DNA from: Actinoallomurus liliacearum
GTDB lineage: Bacteria; Actinomycetota; Actinomycetes; Streptosporangiales; Streptosporangiaceae
Direction: 5' to 3'
Assembly (NCBI RefSeq): GCF_039542035.1
Contig: NZ_BAABHJ010000023.1
Span: 491,426 to 555,425, forward strand
DNA: 64,000 bases
Every line of letters begins with the position of its first letter. The stretch's first letter is position 1. This document shows, piece after piece, positions 53,287 through 60,849 of this stretch. The notes below the pieces were generated by a model. It worked only from the letters and a program-made list of their open reading frames with translations. It was not told where the DNA came from and ran no database searches. Made by a program: the position numbers and the translations under genes.

Positions 53287-54518
53287 GAGACCTCCTTCGT
53301 CGGAGGGTTGACCAGAGGTGCTGCGTTCATCGGCTCACTCGCTCCGCTCGATCGCGAGACCTCCTTCGTCGGAGGGGTGACCAAGGGTGCTGCGTTCATC
53401 GGCTCACTCGCTGCGCTCGCTTCCGAGGAGTGCCGCTTCAGGAAGTCGAGGATCTTCGGGAAGACGTCCACGTGCGCGTTCTCGCCGATGAAGGGGTCGA
53501 TGTGGCCGTAGCCGGGAAGGGAGGCGAACTCCTGCAACCCGGGGCGGGCCCGCTCGAGCGCCGCGTGACAGGCCGCGTTCGCGCCCGGGAAGACACGGTT
53601 GGCATCGCCCGACAGCAGGAGGACCGGGGTGGTGACCTCGTTCGCCCGCGTCAGGTAGGCGTCGGGCAGCGCGGCGTGGCGCGGGTCGCCCGGGTGGTAC
53701 TTGACGGCCTGACCGGCCGACACCATCTTGCGGATGTGCCGGAAGTAGTGCACTCCGGTCGGGCCGAGCAGGTCCGCGATCCGCTGGTGGGTGACCGGCA
53801 GCAGGTTGTCGTGCTCGTAGAGGGCCGGATGACCGCTGCCCCACATGAAGCTGATCATGTGGCAGTCGCGAACGTCGCACTCGCGGTGGAACAGCGAGAC
53901 GAGACGGGAGACCATCCAGCCCCGGGTGAGCGGCGGTGCCTCACCGAAGCGTGAGTCCAGGAAGGACAGGCCGATGAGGTACTCCGACAGACCGGGGCCG
54001 GCCGTGAGCTTGCACCGCGACCAGGCCGGGACCCGGGGGACCAGCGAGACGCTGTTGCTCACGAAGCTCGTGATGCCGTCGAGGGCGCCGCCGAAGAGGC
54101 TCATGGAGAACGACAGCGACCCCAGGCAGTGCGCGATCACGTGCACCCGCCGGTCGCCGACGTGCCGGCGCAGCTCCGCCAGGGCGGCCGGATGATCCCA
54201 GGCCGCGATGTCGTCCAGCGTGTAGCGATGCGTCTCGGCGTCGTACGGCAGCCGGGAGCTCATGCGGAAGTCGAGCGCCCAGACGTCGGTGAACCCGTTG
54301 TCCAGCAGGGCGCTCACCAGGTTGCGGTGCTCGGGCATGATGAACATGTCGATGGACGCCGTGAGGCCGTGCAGCAGGAGCACGACGTCGTCGCAATCGC
54401 TGCGCCGGAACCGGGTCAGGTTGAGCCCGAGACCGTCCTGCGTCGCGAACGGATGCACGGACACCTCGGCTCCGGACACGCCCTCGAGGGTGTATCGCGC
54501 CGGGACACGTCGCTCCAT
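53283..54518 (-). CDS. alpha/beta hydrolase with Cys in the nucleophile position
   Basis: A hydrolase of 411 residues. The ATG at 54518 follows GAGG by 8 bases; an upstream in-frame codon at 54545 has no such site. After VVLLLHGLTASIDMFIM (oxyanion region, about 53), the nucleophile elbow reads HVIAHCLGSLSFSM (about 136), with Cys replacing Ser. Later LLLSGDANRVFPGAN and LPGYGHIDPFIGENA give candidate acid and His. Large GMC oxidoreductases are often fused to or neighbours of this hydrolase type. The C-terminus carries two copies of a 17-residue unit (EPMNAAPLVTPPTKEVS). It probably processes the same lipid-like substrate as the GMC enzyme. Confidence 0.85.
   Translation of the reverse strand: MERRVPARYTLEGVSGAEVSVHPFATQDGLGLNLTRFRRSDCDDVVLLLHGLTASIDMFIMPEHRNLVSALLDNGFTDVWALDFRMSSRLPYDAETHRYTLDDIAAWDHPAALAELRRHVGDRRVHVIAHCLGSLSFSMSLFGGALDGITSFVSNSVSLVPRVPAWSRCKLTAGPGLSEYLIGLSFLDSRFGEAPPLTRGWMVSRLVSLFHRECDVRDCHMISFMWGSGHPALYEHDNLLPVTHQRIADLLGPTGVHYFRHIRKMVSAGQAVKYHPGDPRHAALPDAYLTRANEVTTPVLLLSGDANRVFPGANAACHAALERARPGLQEFASLPGYGHIDPFIGENAHVDVFPKILDFLKRHSSEASAASEPMNAAPLVTPPTKEVSRSSGASEPMNAAPLVNPPTKEVS
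53287..53424. repeat. tandem 69-bp duplication at the hydrolase/GMC junction
   Basis: Units at 53287-53355 and 53356-53424 differ at about nine positions, five of them in the last bases. Both carry a GAAGGAGGTCTC Shine-Dalgarno on the minus strand. Only the unit next to the GMC gene is followed by ATG; the other is inside the hydrolase frame. The 23-codon length keeps the hydrolase frame intact. Confidence 0.9.
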
Positions 54519-54580
54519 GACTCTCACCTCCCTGCCTCCGGACACACAATGGCAGGCGCAAGTGCGCGCGCATCATCGTG

Positions 54581-54613
54581 GTAAACCCTGATTCCGCCCT
54601 AGGGCGACTAAGG
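54581..54613. promoter_or_regulatory. nested palindrome at the end of the LAL gene, upstream of the hydrolase
   Basis: GCCCTAGGGC (54596-54605) is a perfect 10-base palindrome flanked by AACCCT and AGGGTT on either side. It spans the stop codon of the upstream LAL gene and lies about 80 bases before the hydrolase start on the minus strand. A regulatory site is more likely than a terminator because the central element has no loop. Confidence 0.35.
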
Positions 54614-57511
54614 GTTCTGGTTCAGCGCGCTGACGATACCGACCCGGGACGACACACCGAGCTTGGCGAAGATGTGCGACAGGTGCGTCTCGACCGTCCG
54701 GATGCTGAGGAACAGCCGTTCGGCGATCTGCTGGTTCGTGCACCCCTCGGCGACCAGCGTCGCCACCTCGAACTCCCGCCGCGACAGGCCGTGCGGGCCG
54801 GCCGCCCGGCCGGTCGCGCCCGGCACGCGCACGCCGACCTTGCGCTGCGCCCGTACGGCCTGGGCGTGCAGGGTGCGGGCGCCGCACGCGGTGAAGGTCT
54901 CCGCGGCGGCGCCGAGCTCGGCCCGGGCCTGAGTGCGTTCGCCGGCCGCCGTGTAGGCGATCCCGGCCCGGAGCCTCGCCCGTCCGGCGTGGATCCGCAT
55001 GCCGCCCTTGTCGAGGATGGCGGCCGCGGCCTGGGCCTGTTCGGCCGCCAGGTCCGGATCGGAGGCCGTCAGCGCGTGCGCGCGGGCCAGCATGGCGAAG
55101 CCGCCGTTCGTCTCCAGACCGGGCCGGGCGAGCACGTCGGCGCGGTCGGCCCAGCCTGTGGCGTCCCGCGGCCGTTCCCGCGTGGCGTCCACGTCGGCGA
55201 GCGTCTCGCAGCAGGCCACCAGCGTGCCGGGATCGAGCTGGGGATCGTTGAAGTCACCGCAGGCGGCGATGAGCTGCTCCGCGCCCTCGTCCAGGCGCCC
55301 GGCGTGGATCAGCGCCATCCCGCGGGCGTACCGGGCCATGGCGGCCCACCACTCTCCGCGGCCGAGCCGCAGGCCGACGAGCTCGTCGCCGAGCCGCACG
55401 GCCGACTCGTGGTCGCCGGACCAGCTCGCCGCCAGGCACTGCTGCGTCATCGCGAAGCCCAGCGACTCGCTCGAGCGCAGGAGGCGGGCGACCTCCGTGG
55501 CCTCCTCGGCGGCGGCCGCCGCCTCTTCCAACCGGCCGAGCATGGTGAGCGTCTGCGCCTGACCGGCCATGATGTGCGGCAGCATCGAGCTCTGCCCGGT
55601 GGTGCGGGCCACCGTCAGGAAACGGCCGAAGTGCTGCAGGGCGTCGGCGTACCGGCCCATCATCAGCTCCAGCCAACCGAGCCAGATGTCGGTGTCGAGC
55701 CAGTCGGCGAGGTGGTCGTCCGGCGAGACCGCCATGAGGCCGGCGGCCACCGTCGCGTAGCGGGCGGCGTCGTCGATCAGCCCGGCGGCGTAGGCGGGCA
55801 TCGGGCGCACGGCGGCGACGGCCAGCACGAGACTGGGCTCCCAGCCGTCGGCGTTCTCCGGCATCAGGTCGAGGACGGCCTGGGCGGCGCGGAAGTCGCT
55901 GCGCATCAGGCTCTCGGTCACCAGCCGCACGCGGAGCTCGACGGCGGCCGGGGCCTGGGTGTCGGGGATCCGCCGCAGCTCGTCGAGGAGGAGCGCGCGG
56001 GCCTCGTGCGGCCGGTCGAGCTGGCGCTCCATGATGCCGCACAGCCGGGCGGCACGGGCGCGGCGTGCGAAGTCGTCGGGCGGCAACAGGCGCAGCAGCT
56101 CCCGCGCGGTGTCCTTCCCCTCGGCGATCCGGCCGCTGACCGCCTGCGCCCGCGCGAGCTCCAGCAGCAGGGCGAGCCGCATGTCCGGGGTGTCCGGAAC
56201 GAGCCGGAGGGCCTCCTGCAGCCAGTGCGCGGCGGTCGCGGGAGCCTGCGCGGCGACCGAGCGGGCCGCCTCGACGAGCGTCGCGATGGCCGTCTGATCG
56301 CCGATCCTGGCGGACCGCTCGACGTGGGGGGCACGCGCCGTCGCCGGGGCGCGCAGGTCCGCCAGCCGGGCGGCGATCCGGGCGTGCACGGCGTGCCGCC
56401 AGCCCGCCGCCGCCGACTCGTACGCCGCGTGCCGGACGAGCGGATGCCGGAACCGGAACCGGCCCGGCGCCGCCGGTCGTACGACGTCCCGTGCGACCAG
56501 CTCGTTGATCGCCTGGAGAGTGCCGTCCTCGGACGTCTCGGCCGTCACCGCGACCAGGGCGGGTTCGAACTCGTCCGCGACGACGGCGGCGGCCCGCGCG
56601 ACGAGCAGCGCGGTGGCGGACAGGCCGCTCAGCTCCATGCCCAGGGCCGCGCGTACGGCGTGCGGCAGTTCGCCGATCTCGGTCGGTTCGCCCGTGCCGT
56701 CGGGCGTCCCGACGCCGGTGCCCATGCGGGCGAGCGCGTCGAGGTAGAAGGGATTTCCGCCGCTGGCCTCGTACAGCGCACTGCGGCGTGCCCGGCTGAC
56801 CTCCGGGCCGAGGAGCTCGCCGACCTCCGCCTCGCTGAGCGGGTCCACGGGGATCCGCGTCGCGGTCTCCATCAGCGCGGCCAGCCTGGGCGAGGCCTGG
56901 GCCGGCCGGTAGGCCACGGCGACGAGCATCCGTCCGCGCGGCGGATGACGTGTCAGGTGGTCCAGCAGCTCGACCGTCGACTCGTCCGCCCAGTGCACGT
57001 CGTCGAGGACCAGCACGAGCCCGTCGGAAGCGGCCAGCTCCTCCAGCAGCCGCCGGACGGCGCGGTACAGGTGGTACCGGTTGGTGGCCGGCGCCATCGT
57101 GCCGACGTCACCGGGCGCGGCCACGGAGAGCGCGGGGAAGACGGTGGCGAGCAGCCCGGCCGCCGGTGCGCCGAGCCGTTCGGGCAGCTCCTTCGCTATC
57201 GTCTCCAGACGGTCGTCCAGCGCGTCGAGCACGGCGCCGAACGGCATCTCCTCGAACTCGGTGGCCCGGCCGGACAGGGCGGGCAGCCGGCGTCGGGCGG
57301 CCTCGGCGGCCAGTTCGTCGAGCAGCCGCGTCTTCCCCGCACCGGGGTCGCCCGCCAGGCCGACGAACCTGCAGGTGCCGTCGGCGGCGGTGTCGAGAAG
57401 CCGCCCGAAGCCCTCGAGGACGTCGCGGCGTCCGACCAGCGGGGGATCGACTTCTCCCGTCGCGCCCGCGGTCGACGATGCGCCGGTCGTCCCGCCGACA
57501 CGACGATCCAT
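54608..57511 (-). CDS. LuxR-family LAL regulator (MalT-like ATPase, C-terminal HTH)
   Basis: A large ATP-binding regulator of 967 residues. The N-terminal ATPase has Walker A GLAGDPGAGKTRLLDELA (about 51-68) and Walker B GLVLVLDDVHWADES, followed by MLVAVAYRPAQASP. A long TPR-like region follows. The C-terminal LuxR HTH begins GLSRREFEVATLVAEGC and includes FLSIRTVETHLSHIFAKLG. The start ATG at 57511 has a weak AAGGGA. It lies upstream of, and on the same strand as, the hydrolase and GMC genes, so it is the likely activator of that pair. The stretch at 57512-57694 upstream holds only its promoter. Confidence 0.92.
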   Translation of the reverse strand: MDRRVGGTTGASSTAGATGEVDPPLVGRRDVLEGFGRLLDTAADGTCRFVGLAGDPGAGKTRLLDELAAEAARRRLPALSGRATEFEEMPFGAVLDALDDRLETIAKELPERLGAPAAGLLATVFPALSVAAPGDVGTMAPATNRYHLYRAVRRLLEELAASDGLVLVLDDVHWADESTVELLDHLTRHPPRGRMLVAVAYRPAQASPRLAALMETATRIPVDPLSEAEVGELLGPEVSRARRSALYEASGGNPFYLDALARMGTGVGTPDGTGEPTEIGELPHAVRAALGMELSGLSATALLVARAAAVVADEFEPALVAVTAETSEDGTLQAINELVARDVVRPAAPGRFRFRHPLVRHAAYESAAAGWRHAVHARIAARLADLRAPATARAPHVERSARIGDQTAIATLVEAARSVAAQAPATAAHWLQEALRLVPDTPDMRLALLLELARAQAVSGRIAEGKDTARELLRLLPPDDFARRARAARLCGIMERQLDRPHEARALLLDELRRIPDTQAPAAVELRVRLVTESLMRSDFRAAQAVLDLMPENADGWEPSLVLAVAAVRPMPAYAAGLIDDAARYATVAAGLMAVSPDDHLADWLDTDIWLGWLELMMGRYADALQHFGRFLTVARTTGQSSMLPHIMAGQAQTLTMLGRLEEAAAAAEEATEVARLLRSSESLGFAMTQQCLAASWSGDHESAVRLGDELVGLRLGRGEWWAAMARYARGMALIHAGRLDEGAEQLIAACGDFNDPQLDPGTLVACCETLADVDATRERPRDATGWADRADVLARPGLETNGGFAMLARAHALTASDPDLAAEQAQAAAAILDKGGMRIHAGRARLRAGIAYTAAGERTQARAELGAAAETFTACGARTLHAQAVRAQRKVGVRVPGATGRAAGPHGLSRREFEVATLVAEGCTNQQIAERLFLSIRTVETHLSHIFAKLGVSSRVGIVSALNQNP

Positions 57512-57694
57512 ACCGTTCCCTTGCGGTGGAGGTGCTTCGCGGCCCTTCTCCGACCCAAGAGGTCGTCAGCGGCAGTTTACCGAGACACGGCTTTTCGCGT
57601 CCGTATGGTCTTTCAGGTCGTACCTGGTCAGCCGCGTGTCAGGACGCAGGTAATCAGATTGTTACTCCGAGAAGCATGCCGCCGTGGGAAAGGT

Positions 57695-58234
57695 TCACGC
57701 CTGCGGGACCGCGAGGGCGGCCCATACCGCCTTGCCGGCCCGGGGAAGAGGCGTCCAGCCCCACGTACGGCTCAGGGCCTCGATGACGTGCAGCCCGCGG
57801 CCGTTCTCGGCGATGTCGCAGGGGTCGCGTACGAGGGGTTCCTGGCGGCTGGCGTCCGCGACGACGCACACGACGAGGGTGCCGTGGCGTACGAGCGTCA
57901 GCCTGATCGGCCGGTCGTCGGTGGTCACGAAGCCGGCGGGCAGGCCGTAGCGCAGGGCGTTGGTGACGAGCTCGGAGACGATGACCGTCGCGTCGTCCGC
58001 CAGGTCGGCCAGTCCCCAGGCCCGCAGCGTGCCGATGGTGAACTCGCGGGCGACGCCGGGAGCGGCGCCGTTGGCCCGCAGCGGGCACATGGCGTCCTGT
58101 GAGTGGCCGAACACCGGTCCGAACGCAGTGAGCTGAGGCAGCACGTGCGCGCTGTCGCGCACGCCCGTCGGGGAGGGGGGCTCCTCGGCGAGTTCGTGCC
58201 GGGTAGAGGTACAGCTCGTGCGATAAGGGGGCAT
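57695..58234 (-). CDS. GHKL ATP-binding protein (anti-sigma/RsbW-like)
   Basis: A 179-residue single-domain protein. ATG 58234 is chosen because GGAGG lies 7 bases upstream; longer frames read into the iteron region. The histidine-kinase-type ATPase fold is seen with the N box ATVIVSELVTNALRYG (about 89-104), a degenerate G1 box (DASRQEPLVRD) and the G2 box ENGRGLHVIEALSRTWGW. Such stand-alone proteins act as serine kinases or anti-sigma factors on unlinked partners in actinomycetes. The gene is alone here, and its promoter region carries four 12-bp phased repeats. Confidence 0.85.
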   Translation of the reverse strand: MPPYRTSCTSTRHELAEEPPSPTGVRDSAHVLPQLTAFGPVFGHSQDAMCPLRANGAAPGVAREFTIGTLRAWGLADLADDATVIVSELVTNALRYGLPAGFVTTDDRPIRLTLVRHGTLVVCVVADASRQEPLVRDPCDIAENGRGLHVIEALSRTWGWTPLPRAGKAVWAALAVPQA

Positions 58235-58303
58235 CTGGCGGCCTCCAGACGACTCGGACGGGCCGAGTAGGGCTTGATCGGCTATCTTCCCCCGGAGCGC
58301 GAA

Positions 58304-58347
58304 CAGATGCAAGAACTGATGCACAATCAGATGCACGTGCAAATGCG
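58304..58347 (-). promoter_or_regulatory. 12-bp phased iterons upstream of the GHKL ATPase gene
   Basis: CAGATGCA, CTGATGCA, CAGATGCA and CAAATGCG begin at 58304, 58316, 58328 and 58340, exactly 12 bases apart. On the coding strand they read TGCATCTG-like. They lie about 70-110 bases upstream of the ATPase start, and the nearest copy overlaps a possible -35 (TTGCAT) with GAAGAT about 17 bases downstream. Confidence 0.7.
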
Positions 58348-58408
58348 CGTCCCAATCGCACTCACGAGACGCGCGGGAACCGGCCTCCCCGGCCCCCGCC
58401 GTCCGGGC

Positions 58409-59095
58409 TCATCGCCCCGGCGTCGTAGCCCAGCGGTAGTACAGCTCGGGGCGGCCGACCTGGCCGTACCGCGGGGCCCGGGCCGCCCGCCCGGCGTCGA
58501 CGAGGTACTCCAGGTAGCGGCGTGCGGTGACGCGCGACAACCCGGTGGCGGCCGCGACCGCACCGGCCGTCAGCCCTTCCCCGGCGGTCCGCAGAGCGGT
58601 CGTCACCGTGTCCAGCGTCGAGGCGCTCATCCCCTTGGGCAGGGCGGGCCGGTCCGCACTACGGAGCGTGGCGAGCGCCCGGTCGACCTCCTGCTGGTCG
58701 GCCGCCTCGCCGGATCCGGCGACGGTCGCGTGGAAGTGCGCGTAGCGTTCGAGCTTGGCACGGAGCGTGGCGAAGGTGAACGGCTTGAGGAGGTACTGCA
58801 CGACGCCGATCGAGACCGCCGCTCGTACGGTGGTCAGGTCACGTGCCGAGGTCACGGCGATCACATCCGACAGGTGGCCGGCGGCGCGAAGCCGCCGGCA
58901 GAGCTGCAGCCCGTGACAGTCCGGCAGGTAGAAGTCCAGGAGCAGGAGGTCGACCGGCCCCCGGTCCAACACCCGGAACGCCTCCGCGCCCGAGTGCACG
59001 ACGCCCGCGACCTCGAAGCCGGGAACCCGCTCGACGTACATCCGGTGCGCGTCCGCGGCCACCGGGTCGTCCTCGATCACCAGGACGCTGATCAC
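58409..59095 (-). CDS. CitB/DcuR-family response regulator
   Basis: A response regulator of 228 residues. The receiver domain has the acidic pair EDDP (residues 8-11), the phosphorylated Asp in LLLLDFYLPDCHG (about 53), the conserved Thr/Ser VTSARD and Lys LLKPFTF. The C-terminal HTH is of the CitB/DcuR type (GLSRVTARRYLEYLVDAGRA). It overlaps the sensor kinase stop as ATGA and is divergent, via the kinase, from dctA. It probably activates the C4-dicarboxylate transporter on command of the sensor. Confidence 0.92.
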   Translation of the reverse strand: MISVLVIEDDPVAADAHRMYVERVPGFEVAGVVHSGAEAFRVLDRGPVDLLLLDFYLPDCHGLQLCRRLRAAGHLSDVIAVTSARDLTTVRAAVSIGVVQYLLKPFTFATLRAKLERYAHFHATVAGSGEAADQQEVDRALATLRSADRPALPKGMSASTLDTVTTALRTAGEGLTAGAVAAATGLSRVTARRYLEYLVDAGRAARAPRYGQVGRPELYYRWATTPGR

Positions 59096-60717
59096 GCCGT
59101 CGCCTCTCGTGCCAGCGGCAGCGCCACGGTGAACACCGCGCCGACCTCCCGGCCCACCACGATCCGTCCGCCATGGCGATGGGCGACCTGGGCGACGAGG
59201 GCCAGCCCCAGCCCGCGCCCGGACGGGCGCGCCCCTTCCTTCGTCGACCAGCCGCGCTCGAAGATCTCCTCCACCGAGTCCGGGCCGACGCCGCCGCCCG
59301 TGTCGGCGACACGCAGCAGCAGCTCAGCGCCCGAGACGCGGGCGGTGACGAACACCCGGGGGGAGTGGCCGCCGGCCTCCACGGCGGCATCGACGGCGTT
59401 GTCGAGCAGATTGCCCAGGATCGTCACCAGGTCGCGGGAGCCGAGCGTCTCCGGGATCGCCGTGTCGTCGATCTCGGTGTCCGGTGTCACGACCAGTTCG
59501 ACGCCGCGCTCGTTCGCCTGGGCGGCCTTGCCGAGCAGCAGCGCCGCCAGCACCGGCTCCGCGATCGCGCTCACGACCTGGTCCGTGAGGCGCTGGGTGA
59601 GCTCCAGTTCGGCAGTAGCGAACTGGATGGCCTCCTCCGGTCGTCCGAGCTCGATGAGCGACACGACGGTGTGCAGCCGGTTGGCCGCCTCATGCGTCTG
59701 GGATCGCAGCGACTCGGCGAAGCCCCGTACCGAGTCGAGCTCGCCACTGAGCGCCTGCAGCTCCGTGTGGTCCCGCAGGGTCACGACGCTGCCGAGGTCA
59801 CGCGTGCCCGAGGTGACGGCCGATTTGTTCACCACGACGACGTGTTCCCGGGTCAGGTGGATCTCGTCCACGCACGGGCCGTCGGAGGAGAGAGAGTCAC
59901 GCAGGCTCTCCGGCAGGGCCAGTTCGGCCACCCCGCGTCCCTCCACATCCTCGGGCAGGCGGAGCAACTCCCGCGCGGCGCCGTTGGCGAGGGCCACCCG
60001 TGCGCGCGGATCGAGGAGCAGCAGCCCCTCCCGTACGGTGTGCAGGATCGTGTGGTGGTACTCGTACATGCGGCTCAGCTGCGTCGCGTCCATCCCGTGG
60101 GTGTGCCGACGCAGGCGCGCGTTGACGAGATAGGTCCCCGCGCCGCCCACCCCCAGTGCGAGCAGGGCGAGCAGCACCAGCGCCAGCAGCTGGTCCCGGA
60201 CCCGCCGGTCGAGGATCCGCACCGTGATCCCCGTGCTGACCAGCGCGACGACCCGGTGCTCCCGGTCGAACACCGGGGCCACGCGTCGCACCGACGGCCC
60301 GAGGGTTCCGGTGAAGGTCTCGGTGAAGGCGCGACCGGCCCGCGCCCGCTCGATGTGGCCGAGGAACGGCCGGCCGATCATCCGGGGGTCGGGATGCGTG
60401 TACCGGATGCCCGTCGGGCTCATGATCGTCACGAAGGCCACCCCGGCGTCCCGCCGTACCTGCTCGGCATACGGCTGCAACACCCGTGACGGATCCGGAC
60501 CCTCCACGGCGGCGGCCACGGTGGGCGCGTCGGCGACTCCGGCGGCGACGGCCGACACCTGCCGCCGCGCCGTGTCCTTCGTGCTCGCCGCGGCGTACAG
60601 GTAGGCGAGCACCGCGCCCCCCGCGACGACCGAGGTGACCACGATGATCTGCATGACGAAGAGCCGGCCGGCCAGGCTCTGACGCCGCCGACCGGCAGGC
60701 CGGAAGACCCATCGCAT
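59092..60717 (-). CDS. CitA/DcuS/DctS-type sensor histidine kinase
   Basis: A membrane sensor of 541 residues. Two TM helices (IIVVTSVVAGGAVLAYLYAA, about 24-43, and LLALVLLALLALGVGGAGTY, about 180-199) flank an extracytoplasmic PASp sensor domain with the conserved RYTHPDPRMIGRPF of citrate/dicarboxylate sensors. A cytoplasmic PAS domain follows, then the SPOB-like dimerisation region with phospho-His in SQTHEAANRLHTVVSLIE. The ATPase has LLDNAVDAAVEAG, VADTGGGVGP and GRGLGLALV. It is coupled to the response regulator by overlap and probably senses C4-dicarboxylates or citrate outside the cell. Confidence 0.93.
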   Translation of the reverse strand: MRWVFRPAGRRRQSLAGRLFVMQIIVVTSVVAGGAVLAYLYAAASTKDTARRQVSAVAAGVADAPTVAAAVEGPDPSRVLQPYAEQVRRDAGVAFVTIMSPTGIRYTHPDPRMIGRPFLGHIERARAGRAFTETFTGTLGPSVRRVAPVFDREHRVVALVSTGITVRILDRRVRDQLLALVLLALLALGVGGAGTYLVNARLRRHTHGMDATQLSRMYEYHHTILHTVREGLLLLDPRARVALANGAARELLRLPEDVEGRGVAELALPESLRDSLSSDGPCVDEIHLTREHVVVVNKSAVTSGTRDLGSVVTLRDHTELQALSGELDSVRGFAESLRSQTHEAANRLHTVVSLIELGRPEEAIQFATAELELTQRLTDQVVSAIAEPVLAALLLGKAAQANERGVELVVTPDTEIDDTAIPETLGSRDLVTILGNLLDNAVDAAVEAGGHSPRVFVTARVSGAELLLRVADTGGGVGPDSVEEIFERGWSTKEGARPSGRGLGLALVAQVAHRHGGRIVVGREVGAVFTVALPLAREATA

Positions 60718-60736
60718 GCACGCAAGTGTGCACGCT

Positions 60737-60764
60737 GTGTTTCGGTGCCGTGAACGGGTGTTTC
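60737..60764. promoter_or_regulatory. GTGTTTC direct repeats in the sensor kinase/dctA gap
   Basis: GTGTTTC occurs at 60737-60743 and 60758-60764, 21 bases (two helical turns) apart, in the 132-bp gap between the divergent genes. A related GAAA on the other strand follows at about 60771. It is a candidate site for the adjacent response regulator. Confidence 0.4.
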
Positions 60765-60849
60765 ACGAACGAAATGAACGCAACGGTGACTGAGGCACCG
60801 GATCTGCGCATAGTCCAGGCAGATTTCCCCCGCTACGAAGGAGGCGGAC

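Noticed and set aside
54578..58102. A 1174-codon plus-strand open frame across the LAL and GHKL genes
   Set aside because: It is antisense to two well-recognised genes, has a low-complexity translation and no family features. High GC content makes long antisense frames common.
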